Position numbers and translations under genes: made by a program
The notes under the pieces: model-generated
Told to the model about the DNA's origin: nothing
Seen by the model: the letters and a program-made list of their open reading frames with translations, nothing else
The model's database searches: none
Part shown: positions 41,702-52,000 of the stretch, piece by piece
How positions within the stretch are numbered: position 1 is the first letter of the stretch
Layout: every line of letters starts with the position of its first letter
From: an uncultured Acetatifactor sp.
GTDB lineage: Bacteria; Bacillota; Clostridia; Lachnospirales; Lachnospiraceae
Direction: 5' to 3'
Assembly: GCA_910589655.1 (NCBI GenBank)
Contig: CAJUTJ010000020.1
Location: 24,665 to 88,664 of the forward strand
DNA: 64,000 bases

Positions 41702-42595
41702 ATGGAAAAACAAACTATAAAGGGCTGGCTCTACCTGCTTCCCGCATTTTTATTTTTGGGTGCCTTCATGATCTATCCCCTCGTTGATGTATTCATATAT
41801 TCCTTTGAGGAAGGATATAATTTTGCCTCCCAGACCTTTTTTGATGTGGGAACGTACAATTATTCATATGTCCTGCACGACCCCTACTTCTTGCAGGCGG
41901 TAAAAAATACATTTATACTGGTAGCGATTACGGTTCCTCTTTCCACCGGGCTGGCGCTTCTAATCTCTCTGGCGCTGAGTTCCGTCAAGCCTCTGCGGGA
42001 ATTGTTTCAGACCGTTTACTTCCTCCCTTATGTGACCAACACTTTGGCGGTAGGGCTGGTCTTTATGATTCTGTTCAAGAAAACGGCCTACTCGGAGGGA
42101 CTTGTCAATCTCTTAATCCAATGGTTCGGGGGCAGCTCCGTGGACTTTATCGACGGCCCCTACTGGGCTAAAATGTTTGTCCTCTGCTTTTACACCGTCT
42201 GGGTGGTTATGCCTTTTAAAATATTGATTTTGACCAGCGCTCTGGCCTCCGTGAATCCGGTATACTACAACGCTGCCAGAGTGGACGGCACTTCACGGTT
42301 CCGTATCTTCCGGAAGATTACCCTTCCCATGATTTCCCCTACGGTTTTCTATCTGGTTATCACGGGATTCATCGGAGCCTTTAAAGCCTACAGCGATGCA
42401 GTGGCATTGTTTGGAACAAACTTAAATGCGGCGGAAATGAATACCATTGTGGGCTATGTCTACGATATGCTGTATGGCGACAGCGGAGGCTACCCTTCCT
42501 ACGCGTCCGCAGCGGCTATCCTGCTGTTTGCCATTGTGCTGACCATTACCTGCATTAACCTGTTAGTCAGCCGCAAACACGTACATTACACATAA
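41702..42595 (+). CDS. Sugar ABC transporter permease (MalF/UgpA type)
   Basis: 297 residues with six membrane segments (first GWLYLLPAFLFLGAFMIYPL). The EAA motif is in VNPVYYNAARVDGTSRFRIF followed by RKITLPMISPTVFYLVITGF. Pairs with the permease at 42997-43884. AGAAAGGATATCCACT precedes the ATG. Confidence 0.93.
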   Translation: MEKQTIKGWLYLLPAFLFLGAFMIYPLVDVFIYSFEEGYNFASQTFFDVGTYNYSYVLHDPYFLQAVKNTFILVAITVPLSTGLALLISLALSSVKPLRELFQTVYFLPYVTNTLAVGLVFMILFKKTAYSEGLVNLLIQWFGGSSVDFIDGPYWAKMFVLCFYTVWVVMPFKILILTSALASVNPVYYNAARVDGTSRFRIFRKITLPMISPTVFYLVITGFIGAFKAYSDAVALFGTNLNAAEMNTIVGYVYDMLYGDSGGYPSYASAAAILLFAIVLTITCINLLVSRKHVHYT

Positions 42596-42605
42596 GAACC
42601 GCGGT

Positions 42606-42760
42606 GGTTACTTTTCACACCCACGCCACCGCCGCGTTGGTGCCAGTCAACAATACCTTGTGCTCGCCTTCTTCCACCGCCTTGCGCTGACGCAAACATC
42701 AATCAGTGATTGCTTCAAGTTTCATGCAACGCTGTACCGGTCACGGAGTGAACAGTAACC
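42606..42760. mobile_element. 155-bp MITE-like element (GGTTACTTTTCAC family)
   Basis: GGTTACTTTTCAC (42606-42618) and GTGAACAGTAACC (42748-42760) are inverted repeats matching at 12 of 13 positions. It encodes nothing. Sits between the two permease genes of the sugar transporter. Confidence 0.6.
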
Positions 42761-42809
42761 CGCCGTGCAAATACACAATCTTGCACTTTCCCCCCTACGG
42801 CAGGCGAGG

Positions 42810-42920
42810 GCACTGAAAAAGTCCAAATTACCTAAAGAAGAACACAATATGCAGAACTGTTAGTTTGTAAAATACACATATATTGTGTATTCGTTAGGCA
42901 GATACCGACTTTTTCAATGC
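42810..42920. mobile_element. 111-bp MITE-like element with nested inverted repeats
   Basis: GCACTGAAAAAGTC (42810-42823) and GACTTTTTCAATGC (42907-42920) are terminal inverted repeats (13 of 14). A second inverted pair, ACACAATAT and ATATTGTGT, lies inside. No target duplication is clear. A copy of the CAAGCTGACGGGGTATCAAT repeat follows at 42928-42975. Confidence 0.6.
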
Positions 42921-42996
42921 CTTCACGGCAAGCTGACGGGGTATCAATCTTGCAACCGCATCAAAGCGGGGACACTACTGCAAACCGCAGAAAGGC

Positions 42997-43884
42997 ATGG
43001 TTATTCCTATGGAAAAACAACTTGATTACCGAAAAATCCAAAAATCCTCCCGAACCCGAAAGGCCGTCGGGAACACCGCCGTTTATATTCTACTCCTATT
43101 GTGGGCGGTGATTGTGCTGTTTCCTTTTTACTGGATGGTGCTGACTTCCTTAAAAAGCTACGGCTCCTATAACGCGGAACACGTTCCTGCTTTCTTCACC
43201 TTATCGCCCACATTGCAGAATTATGCGGACGCTTTCACCACCGTGCCCTTGGGGCAGTACCTCCTTAACACGCTGATCTTTACCGTGATTACCACCCTCA
43301 TTATGGTGGCTGTAATCACCCTTGCGGCCTTTGCCTTTGCCAGATTGGAATTCAGGGGGAAAAATATTGCCTTTACCTTATTCCTCTCCCTGATGATGAT
43401 TCCCAACGAGCTTGTGGTCATCACAAATTTTGCCACTGTCACAAATCTGGGATGGCGGAATACTTTTATCGGGCTGATCCTGCCCTCCGTCACCTCGGTC
43501 TTTTACATTTACCTGCTTCGTGAGAATTTTGCCCAAGTGCCGGATGAACTTTATTATGCTGCCAAGGTGGACGGCACTCCCGACCTGCGCTATCTGCGGA
43601 AGGTCATGATTCCCATCTGCAGACCCACTTTAATCACCATTATTATCCTAAAAGTCATCGAATGCTGGAACTCCTACGTCTGGCCCCGGCTGATTACCGA
43701 TGACCCCGACTATTATCTGGTGTCCAACGGAATACAGGAAATCCGTGAGAACGGCTTCGGACGGGAAAACATTCCGGCAATGATGGCGGCGGTGGTAGTG
43801 ATTTCCGTACCGCTGATCCTCTTATTCCTAATCTTCCGCCGGAAGGTAATGGAAGGCGTGGCGAGAGGAGGTACAAAGGGATGA
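42997..43884 (+). CDS. Sugar ABC transporter permease (MalG/UgpE type)
   Basis: 295 residues. Six membrane segments (first AVYILLLLWAVIVLFPFYWM). The EAA motif is in VPDELYYAAKVDGTPDLRYL. The ATG at 42997 is close to its AAAGG, so the in-frame ATG at 43009 (MEKQLDYRK) may be the true start. Its stop overlaps the start of the binding-protein gene (ATGA). The 401-bp gap before it holds two MITE-like elements, unusual inside a transport operon. Confidence 0.92.
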   Translation: MVIPMEKQLDYRKIQKSSRTRKAVGNTAVYILLLLWAVIVLFPFYWMVLTSLKSYGSYNAEHVPAFFTLSPTLQNYADAFTTVPLGQYLLNTLIFTVITTLIMVAVITLAAFAFARLEFRGKNIAFTLFLSLMMIPNELVVITNFATVTNLGWRNTFIGLILPSVTSVFYIYLLRENFAQVPDELYYAAKVDGTPDLRYLRKVMIPICRPTLITIIILKVIECWNSYVWPRLITDDPDYYLVSNGIQEIRENGFGRENIPAMMAAVVVISVPLILLFLIFRRKVMEGVARGGTKG

Positions 43885-45500
43885 TCCATCAAACACGGAA
43901 AAAGAGCCTGCGGAGTCTCCTGCTCCCCCTCGGTGCTTTCCTCCTCAGCATCCTGACGCTCACCGGCTGCCATGGTTCCAAAGGGATGGAGGATTTTACA
44001 GTGCCTGAGGAATTCGACACCTCCCGGAATTACGAGATTACCTTTTGGGCAAAAAACGATACCAACAAGACTCAGACCGACATTTACAAACAGGCCATTG
44101 CGGATTTCCAGAACCTGTATCCTAACATAACGGTAAACCTGCGCCTGTATACGGACTACGGCAGGATATACAATGACGTCATCACCAATATTTCCACCAA
44201 TACCACGCCCAATGTCTGCATCACCTATCCGGACCACATTGCCACTTACCTCACCGGGAACAATATCGTGGTGCCTCTGGATGACCTTCTGGAGGACGGG
44301 AAATACGGCCCGGGAGGCAGCGAAGTCCGCTTTGACGCGCCTTCCAAGGAAGAGATTATCCCGAAATTTCTGGAGGAATGCGCTTTCAGCGAACATTATT
44401 ATGCCATTCCCTACATGCGCTCCACGGAAGCCTGCTACGTCAATAAAACTTATGTGGAGGCTCTGGGATATTCGCTGCCGGAAACCTTGACATGGGATTT
44501 TGTCTGGGAAGTTGCCGATGCGGCAACAGCTCAGGACAGTGACGGAAACTATCTTGTGAACGGACAGAAGGTCATGATTCCCTTTATTTATAAGTCTACG
44601 GACAATATGATGATTCAAATGTTAAAACAGCAAGGCGCCGGTTACTCCACGGAAACGGGCGAAATCCTGATTTTTAACGATACCACCGAAGAACTGCTGT
44701 ACACCATAGCGGAACATGTGAAAAAGGGAGCCTTTTCCACCTTCAAAGTATCCAGCTATCCGGCCAATTTCCTGAATGCCGGACAGTGTATCTTCGCCAT
44801 AGATTCTACGGCGGGCGCCACTTGGATGGGAACGGACGCCCCTCTCTCGGATATCAGCGAGGAGGCTTTGGTGGAGTTTGAGACTGAGGTTATGCCGCTC
44901 CCCCAGTTCGACCCCGAGCATCCCCAAATGATCTCCCAAGGGCCTTCCGTGTGCATTTTTAACAAGCCGGATTCTCAGGAGGTTCTGGCATCCTGGCTGT
45001 TCGCCCAGTATCTGCTGACCAACGAGGTGCAGATCGCCTATGCGGAAACGGAAGGGTATGTGCCCGTCACTTCCATGGCACAGAACGCACCGGAATATCA
45101 AGATTACCTGTCCCGCGGCGGGGAGGATAACAGCACTTACTATGAGGTCAAGATCAAAGCCTCCCGACTCCTTCTGGACAATGTGGAAAACACCTTTGTC
45201 ACCCCCGTTTTCAACGGCTCCGCTTCCCTGAGAGATGCCGCCGGACAGCTGATCGAAAACGTGACTAAGTCCATCCGGCGGAAGGAAGAAGTGGACGGCG
45301 CCTATATGGAAAAGCTTTTCGATGACGTCACATCCCTGTACCGTTTGGGACAGGCCAACCGGTCCTCCGTGGGAAAACAGGAGCTGGGAGAGCTGCCCCC
45401 CACGGCAGTGTTCCTTCTGGCGGCGCTGGGTATTACATGGGCAATGATCCTTCTGTATGCAGGCTTCGAATTTATGAAGAAACGGTCTCACGGAAAATAG
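43881..45500 (+). CDS. Sugar-binding lipoprotein of the ABC transporter, with C-terminal membrane anchor
   Basis: 539 residues. Lipoprotein signal with the lipobox LTLTGCHG (about residues 28-35). Family-1 binding protein (YEITFWAKNDTNKTQTDIYK, AIADFQNLYPNITVNLRLYT, then EHYYAIPYMRSTEACYVNKT and EVLASWLFAQYLLTNEVQIA). Unusually, a hydrophobic helix (TAVFLLAALGITWAMILLYA) sits close to the C-terminus, ahead of FEFMKKRSHGK, so the protein may be tethered at both ends. Translationally coupled to the permease before it. Ligand probably an oligosaccharide. Confidence 0.88.
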   Translation: MIHQTRKKSLRSLLLPLGAFLLSILTLTGCHGSKGMEDFTVPEEFDTSRNYEITFWAKNDTNKTQTDIYKQAIADFQNLYPNITVNLRLYTDYGRIYNDVITNISTNTTPNVCITYPDHIATYLTGNNIVVPLDDLLEDGKYGPGGSEVRFDAPSKEEIIPKFLEECAFSEHYYAIPYMRSTEACYVNKTYVEALGYSLPETLTWDFVWEVADAATAQDSDGNYLVNGQKVMIPFIYKSTDNMMIQMLKQQGAGYSTETGEILIFNDTTEELLYTIAEHVKKGAFSTFKVSSYPANFLNAGQCIFAIDSTAGATWMGTDAPLSDISEEALVEFETEVMPLPQFDPEHPQMISQGPSVCIFNKPDSQEVLASWLFAQYLLTNEVQIAYAETEGYVPVTSMAQNAPEYQDYLSRGGEDNSTYYEVKIKASRLLLDNVENTFVTPVFNGSASLRDAAGQLIENVTKSIRRKEEVDGAYMEKLFDDVTSLYRLGQANRSSVGKQELGELPPTAVFLLAALGITWAMILLYAGFEFMKKRSHGK

Positions 45501-45563
45501 AGTCTTGCAAAATATCATACGGACGCAATTTTGTTTTCGCAGGAATAACTGCATGAACCATAA

Positions 45564-45730
45564 TCAAAGACCCCGCAGCAAGCTGACGGGGGTGTCAATC
45601 TTGCAACGCAGCAAAGCTGAATGTGTCCGGAGGACACATTAGTATTTGACCCTCGCGGCATTCGCCAAGCCGGCTTGCTGACTTTATGCTCGTGCAAGCA
45701 CGGCACCTGCTCATTGCTCGCGGGAATAAA
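45564..45730. repeat. ~165-bp dispersed repeat (CCCCGCAGCAAGCTGACGGGG family)
   Basis: Begins with a hairpin CCCCG-CAGCAAGCTGA-CGGGG, then TCAATCTTGCAACGCAGCAA, a GTGTCCGGAGGACAC hairpin, and ends CATTGCTCGCGGGAATAAAA. A near copy is at 55949-56096 and a more distant one at 60371-60529. The rest of 45501-46053 has no gene. Confidence 0.7.
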
Positions 45731-45934
45731 ACAGCAGCTCTATTTGGATCTCGCCCCATTTATGAGACGAATGCTTTACCATGTATCCGACAACTTTCCT
45801 GCCGGAATAAAAATAGTGCATAAACAAAAAGGAAAAAATTATAAAAAAATAGCAAAAACAAATAAAAGAACTTGTCCAAAAGCTTACCAATCAATATTTT
45901 AAAGGAAAGAAGCGACAACAAACAAATTAACCCA

Positions 45935-45962
45935 TTGATTTATCCGTATTTTAAGGTATAAT
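45935..45962 (+). promoter_or_regulatory. Promoter of the lipoprotein gene 46054
   Basis: -35 TTGATT (45935-45940), 16 bp, -10 TATAAT (45957-45962). Confidence 0.65.
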
Positions 45963-46053
45963 AACATTGTTTCTATATAAGAGCTTCCATAAGGGCTTTT
46001 CACAAGTCATATGACGGCTTTTATTAACCATTTTTCAGAAAAGAGGAGAACTT

Positions 46054-46803
46054 ATGAAAAAATCCGTAGTTTTAGCTTTGGCTCTTGCACTGGTTTTCGC
46101 CCTCACAGGCTGCGGCGGTACCAACAATGACGGCAATGCAAACGAAAATTTTGACGTAAAGTCCGAAGGCGTAATGACTTATGCCGAGTATATTGCAGCA
46201 CCGTTGGACAGCCAAGTTGTCATTGAGACTTATGTTCAGGCAAAACAGTCTTGGTGGGACAATACCGCCACCCTTTACACACAGGATAAGGACGGCGCAT
46301 ACTTTGTTTATAACATGGCCTGCTCCGAAGAAGATTACAATAAGCTGACCCCCGGGACAAAAATTAAAGTAACCGGTTTCAAGGCTGAGTGGTCCGGCGA
46401 GGTGGAAGTGATTGATGCAACCTTTGAAATCGTAGAAGGTTCTACCTACATCGCTGCCGCAAACGATGTGACTTCACTGTTAGGCACCGAGGAACTCGCC
46501 GCACACCAGAATGAATATGTGTCCTTCAAAGGCATGACCGTTGAACCTGCCAACGACAGCGGCGCGGCATTCCTGTATAAGTGGGACGGTTCCGGACAGG
46601 AGGGGGACGATTTGTACTTTAACGTATCCCTGAACGGCACTACATACTCTTTTACGGTAGAATCCTATCTCTGTGACAATACCACCGATGTGTACACTGC
46701 CGTTAAAAATCTGCAGGTTGGCGACATCATCGATATGGAAGGTTTCTTGTACTGGTACGAGGGGCCGAATCCCCACATTACTTCCGTAAATGCGGCAAAA
46801 TAA
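46054..46803 (+). CDS. OB-fold-like surface lipoprotein of unknown function
   Basis: 249 residues. Lipoprotein signal (VLALALALVFALTGCGG, Cys about 22). Two tandem segments show the beta-rich pattern of nucleic-acid-binding-like OB domains: a first around SQVVIETYVQAKQSWWDNTA...YNKLTPGTKIKVTGFKAEW, and a second around NEYVSFKGMTVEPANDS...LQVGDIIDMEGFLYWYEGPN. Many such gut lipoproteins bind ligands rather than nucleic acid, so no function is named. AGAGGAGAAC precedes the ATG. Own promoter and terminator. Confidence 0.75.
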   Translation: MKKSVVLALALALVFALTGCGGTNNDGNANENFDVKSEGVMTYAEYIAAPLDSQVVIETYVQAKQSWWDNTATLYTQDKDGAYFVYNMACSEEDYNKLTPGTKIKVTGFKAEWSGEVEVIDATFEIVEGSTYIAAANDVTSLLGTEELAAHQNEYVSFKGMTVEPANDSGAAFLYKWDGSGQEGDDLYFNVSLNGTTYSFTVESYLCDNTTDVYTAVKNLQVGDIIDMEGFLYWYEGPNPHITSVNAAK

Positions 46804-46846
46804 ACGGCAACTACACTTTCCACCAAACAGGAAAATGTACACAGCC

Positions 46847-46886
46847 AAAAGGCGGGACATCGTGCAAAACGATTCTCCCGCCTTTT
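46847..46886. terminator. Bidirectional terminator
   Basis: AAAAGGCGGGA (46847-46857) pairs with TCCCGCCTTTT (46876-46886). T-runs on both strands end the lipoprotein gene and the convergent EAL gene. Confidence 0.85.
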
Positions 46887-46908
46887 GACTGCCATAATCC
46901 CTTTTCTC

Positions 46909-48672
46909 TTACACTCCCCGGCTGTCCTTCAACAACAGGAAGAAATCTTCCACCGGCATAGGCTTTGCATAATAGTAGCCCTGTACCAGATCACAGCCGA
47001 TTCCCCGGAGCACTTCTACCTGTTCCGCAGTTTCCACGCCCTCCGCCAAAAGCCCCAGCTCCAGTTTTTGGGCCATGGTGGCTACCTGCTCCAGAATAAG
47101 CTTGCCCTTTTCGGACAGCATCATGTTTTCAATAAACTTTTTATCCAGTTTAATCACGTCAAAAGGCGTCTCCAGCAAAATATTCAAGGAAGAATATCCG
47201 CTTCCGAAATCATCCATCAAAAGCCTGTATCCGTCTTCCTTCAATTCATATGCCTTCCTGCTGATCTGCTGGTCGTTCACCGTCTCCGTAATCTCAAGCT
47301 CCAACAGCTCTTTCGGTATGCCGCTTTGGGCGATAACCTCCTTCAAAACCTCTTGGCACACATTATCCTGAAGATGAATTCTGGATACATTGACCGAGAC
47401 AGGGCAGTCGGAAATTCCGTTCTGCCCGCAGCGTTTGATAAATTCCGCCGCCTCTCTCCAGATAAAATAGTCCACCTGACGGATGAAACCGTTTTCCTCC
47501 AATATGGGAATAAACTCATTAGGGTAAATCATTCCCCTGTCCGGATGGATCCAGCGTACCAGCGCCTCGGCGCCTACGATTTTGTTCTGGGCAATGCTGA
47601 ACTTTGGCTGCAGGTACATTTTGAACTGGTGCTCGTCGATGGCGGCCTGCATACCCTCTTCGATAAACTTTCTGGAATATAAAAGCTCCTTAAACTGCGA
47701 CTGATAAAATACGATATTGGAAATCACGTTCTCCTTGGCCGCCTTTCTCGCCATGGCCGCGCGATCCTCCATCTGGCGCCGCTCCATATTTTTATCCTCC
47801 ACAATGTAAATACCGTAAGAGAACTGCAGCTGCACATTTTTAAAGTCTGTGATGGCTTCGTCTACCCGGTGGACAAATTGCAGCAGCTCCCCCTCCGTTT
47901 CAAATTCCGTCACCACCAGAAATACATCGCTGCGCACATTCAGAAAATATTGCTGATCGTTGCAAAGCTTTTTTAATTGGTTTCTGATAAAATACAGAAC
48001 TTCGTCTCCATAACGCTCACCGTATAAATCATTTATGATTTTAAACCTGCGGATATCAAACTGAATAAACGCAATAGGCTTTCTGGAAGAAAAAATCAAG
48101 TTACCCACATTTCGGCGGAAACGGTGCTTTTTACTACTCTGCTTCCTCAGCTCCTGAAGCTCTTCCTGATCCGTGAGGTTTTCAAGCATCCACTTGTCCT
48201 CGTTGTCCGTATTCCTGTTCACTTCCGTCTTCAGCTCCGCCAGCATTTCCTCCAGAATATCAATGCTGTGATGAATGGGACAAGGACAAGCTTTCAGAAT
48301 GAGTCCCGCCTGTTTGATGACCCGCATTCCCTCCGTCGTGGTAATATCATGTGCAAGAATTTCCCGGCACGTTATTTCCCCGTTCATGCGTTCCTTGAAT
48401 TTCTCCAGAAACTCACGAGTCTTCTGATTGCCGTACATTTCCAGTTCGCGGTCCTGAGGGTCGTAAAACCCGAATGCCAGTCCCAATACCATAAGGGAAG
48501 CACTGATACAGCCGCATATATCTCCCAGCCGCATACCTGCGCCAAAACAAGTGCTGATCTTAAATGCAGTTTCCAAATCTAACCCGAAGTCTTCGGCAAA
48601 AGCTCCAAACAGAGCCTGCGAACAATGATACTGCTGCCGCAGAAGCAAATCCGCTTTCTCTTTATGTGTCAC
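46909..48672 (-). CDS. Redox-motif (C_GCAxxG_C_C) / degenerate GGDEF / EAL fusion, c-di-GMP phosphodiesterase
   Basis: 587 residues from a GTG nine bases after AGGAGG; a longer frame (to 48765) lacks a site. Residues about 1-150 match the C_GCAxxG_C_C family (CSQALFGAFAEDFGLDLETA, FGAGMRLGDICGCISASLMV, later TCREIL and ACPCPIHHSIDILEEML), a Cys-rich, probably redox or Fe-S domain. A GGDEF domain follows with the signature changed to RYGDEV, so probably no cyclase activity. The EAL domain is intact (GAEALVRWIHPDRG, VSVNVSRIHLQ, LMDDFGSGYSSLNIL, KLDKKFIENMM, LLAEGVETAEQVE). It should degrade c-di-GMP, perhaps under redox control. Divergent from the giant flagellin gene. Confidence 0.88.
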   Translation of the reverse strand: MTHKEKADLLLRQQYHCSQALFGAFAEDFGLDLETAFKISTCFGAGMRLGDICGCISASLMVLGLAFGFYDPQDRELEMYGNQKTREFLEKFKERMNGEITCREILAHDITTTEGMRVIKQAGLILKACPCPIHHSIDILEEMLAELKTEVNRNTDNEDKWMLENLTDQEELQELRKQSSKKHRFRRNVGNLIFSSRKPIAFIQFDIRRFKIINDLYGERYGDEVLYFIRNQLKKLCNDQQYFLNVRSDVFLVVTEFETEGELLQFVHRVDEAITDFKNVQLQFSYGIYIVEDKNMERRQMEDRAAMARKAAKENVISNIVFYQSQFKELLYSRKFIEEGMQAAIDEHQFKMYLQPKFSIAQNKIVGAEALVRWIHPDRGMIYPNEFIPILEENGFIRQVDYFIWREAAEFIKRCGQNGISDCPVSVNVSRIHLQDNVCQEVLKEVIAQSGIPKELLELEITETVNDQQISRKAYELKEDGYRLLMDDFGSGYSSLNILLETPFDVIKLDKKFIENMMLSEKGKLILEQVATMAQKLELGLLAEGVETAEQVEVLRGIGCDLVQGYYYAKPMPVEDFFLLLKDSRGV

Positions 48673-48782
48673 TATATGTAACCTCCTGTCCGCTTCTAAA
48701 GATGGCATTACATCTTTCTTAATTATTATGAAACGAATTTGCTTTTTTCGCAACCAATATTTCATTTATATACCCATTTACG

Positions 48783-48872
48783 CGCTGCCGCGGCGCAAAC
48801 AATTAATGATTTTCCTTTCATATTTCCGGAAATGCCGCCATTGGCGGCGCAGACAATCGGTGAGAAAAATGC
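48783..48872. repeat. CATGCCG-family repeat between the EAL and flagellin genes
   Basis: Two partial copies: CTGCCGCGGCGCAAACAATT (about 48785) and AATGCCGCCATTGGCGGCGC (about 48831) followed by AGACAATCGGTGAG. Confidence 0.55.
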
Positions 48873-48900
48873 TGCCGCTTCAAGTGTCATACTTTTTGTA

Positions 48901-48969
48901 TTGCAATATGTAACTATTGCAAAATATTCCAATAGCGGTATTGAATAGTCTAATATCATCAGTTATAAT
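48901..48969 (+). promoter_or_regulatory. Sigma-A promoter and palindrome of the giant flagellin gene
   Basis: -35 TTGAAT (48941-48946), 17 bp, -10 TATAAT (48964-48969). Just upstream is the perfect inverted repeat TTGCAATA/TATTGCAA (48901-48908 and 48915-48922), a candidate operator. No sigma-28 (TAAA-N15-GCCGATAA) promoter is visible, unusual for a flagellin. Confidence 0.7.
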
Positions 48970-49001
48970 AACAATGTAAAATATGAGCAAGGAGGCTGAA
49001 T

Positions 49002-52000
49002 ATGTTAACTATTAATAGCAATTTGCTGGCATTAAACGCAAAAAATAATTTCAATATTATGAATGCCAAAAAGATAAAGTCTTCGGAAAAGTTATCTTCC
49101 GGTTATCGTATCAACCGCTCAGCTGACGATGCCGCAGGATTAGCAATCTCTGAAAAGATGAGGCGACAAATCAGAGGTTTGGACCAAGGGACTACAAATG
49201 CAACGGACGGCATTTCATGGTGTCAGACCGGTGACGGAGCTTTGGACGAGGCTCATGATATTTTACACAGGATGTCCGAGCTGACCATAAAATCTTTAAA
49301 CGAGACAATTTCCGACGCTGACCGCCTGTATCTGGAAATGGAGTTCGATACTTTACAGAGCGAATTAGATAAAATCGGAAGAACAACACAATTTAACGAA
49401 ATCAATATATTTGAGGGGCATATCACGCCATATTACCAATGTGAAGGCGGTGTAAAATGGGATCCCCACCAGATGCATGTGGTTTCCGCAGGCAGTAATG
49501 ATCTGACTTTCGAATACAGAACGGATGAGAATGCCGCACCCCAAAAGCTGACTGTCACCGTGCCGCCAGGGGAATATACCACACAGGAGCTGGTGGACGA
49601 AATCGAAACCGCATTGAATAAAACCGGCCAAGCGGACAACATTATGTTTGAACTGGCAGATACGGGCTTCTGCAACGCCAATCTTGAGGGCGGTGAAGTT
49701 CTGGACGCAGTATCCGGCGGTCTCTCCTATCTTCTGTACAATATGTATCAAGGCGGCGGTTTCGGCGCCTTGATCGGCACCACCATCTTTCCGGATGAAT
49801 ACAGCAAGCTGGAAGTGGTACGGGGGCAGAACGACCATATGAGCTTCCTGATCGAAGACTTCGACGGAAACACGCAGAAAAAGGAAATCACAATCCCGGA
49901 GGGGAAATATAATAAGGGTCAGCTGATTGACCTGTTAAATAAACAGCTTGCGGGGACTTCCGTAAAAGCCTCCTCCTACGGAACGGGTATTAAGCTGGGA
50001 AGCGACAGCGGTATGGTAACCGGTTTCAAGGGAAATATGTTTAAGATAGACGGCGGGGGCAAAATTTATAATTCCGTCTTCTACGACAATGTAAAGTACG
50101 GGGATGTCACCAAATCGGCGGCAGAATTTAAAGGCGGCTTTGTGCTTCCCACGGAAAGCAGGGACGAGGAACACAAATACTATCAAATCGACAGCAGCAA
50201 CAACAGCCTTGTCTTAGCTCCCAACGGCTTGCCAAGCATCACGCTTACAATCCCCGACGGGAAATATACCACTGCCGATATGGTGGGAAAACTGAACGAA
50301 CTGTTTCTTGCGAATAAGCTGGGGCTGACGGCAAAGGTAATCAGCAACGGCTCTTTTAGAGGAATACAAATTGATTCCAACATAAAGGGCCTTGACAGTG
50401 CAGTGGGTCTGGATCCTTCCTGCAGCGCTTTCGACACTCTTTTCGTAACCAAAGAATACAATCAATACGGTTCCAAACAAAATCCGACAAATGAGACGAA
50501 GCCGGACAAGAACGGCGTTTTTACCGGCGGCAGGAGTCTGGTAATTCCCTTCAAGGTTACGGCAGGGAAAGACGATTCCTTCACCATCTCCATAGACGGA
50601 GACGAATATACTATTACCATGCCCGATAAACCTTATAATACTATAGAGGATATCCGCGCGGAACTGGACAACCAGCTCAACGGTCCTTCCGCAAAGGCCG
50701 GATACAAGGGAAAGCTTGATGTAACCTTATCGGGCACTCAGATACGGCTTACCGGAGCGGCAGGCAAGGGCGTGGATAAAGTGGCGGTAAAAGCAAACGG
50801 AACCAATGAGGGATATGACCACTTTTTTGCCGGAACTCAGGATGTATACAAATCCCAGACCGTAACCGGAACCGGCAGCGTCACCTTGAATACGCCTTTT
50901 GACGGAACCGTTAAACCGTCGGATAAGGATATGAATATCAACTTTAACGGAACCAACTATCCCGTCACTCTCCCCACAGGGGACAATGTGACCCAGCAGG
51001 ACATAATAAATGCAATCCAGACTGCAATACCGCCCAGAACCGAAATCAAGCCCAATAAGTTTTCCACCGTAAATGACACGGGCAAAACAGTTGACAATGA
51101 CAGAGTCAACACGGCCACGGGAAATGACAGGGTTTCCAACTGGAGCGGAAGTAACAGGGGAAGTTCGCAAGCGGCGGAGGGTGTCATCGGATTTGAGAAA
51201 AACGAACCGGCAGTCCTGACCCTCCAGCCCTCGCTGAAAGACAGCATGACATTGGACTCCACCAACAACCAAATGCAGATAACCATCAATAAAACACTGC
51301 TGACAGTTACAATACCTGAGGGAACCTATACCAAAAACAGCCTGAAGGACGAACTGCAGAAACAGATCGACAATACCTTCGGCACCGGGATGGGCGGCGC
51401 CACCGTAGATCTGGATCCCACCGGAAATAAACTGGTACTGGAGGCGCGGCTTCCCGCAGGTGAGGACGGAGCCGATACCTTTATCAGCTGTTCCACCGGT
51501 TCCAGCTCCTTTTTGAAAGAGCTTAACACCACCAGAGATCCGGCAGTATGGAGAAGCAATACGGAGCTTTCTTCCCAGATTACCATCGACGGAAGCAGCC
51601 AGACTCTGGTATTCCAGTACACGGAAAAGGGTGTGAGCAAAAACCTTACCTTGAACCTCACTCCGGGAACCTACAGCAGAGCCTCCATGGTCACGGAAAT
51701 CAATCGCCAGCTGGCAAAGACCCAGACCGGCATCACGGCCTCTCTCTCGGGAACAAGGCTGGTTCTGACTTCCGATGCAAAAGGAAAAGACGTATCCATC
51801 AGCTACAGCATGGGAACCGGAGGAACCTCCGCCGAGAAACTCTTCGGACCGAAAATCCAAGAGACACCGGCCGATATACTGGTGAATCTAAAGACGGAAG
51901 AGAGCATAAAGATAGAAGCCGGCAAAAGTGACCAGTTTTCGCTGATTGTCAACGGCAAAGCGGAAACCGTCACCTTGCAGCCCGGAACCTATGACAGGAA

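Noticed and set aside
48941..48969. Sigma-28 promoter before the flagellin gene
   Set aside because: No TAAA-N15-GCCGATAA match; a good TTGAAT-17-TATAAT sigma-A promoter is present instead.
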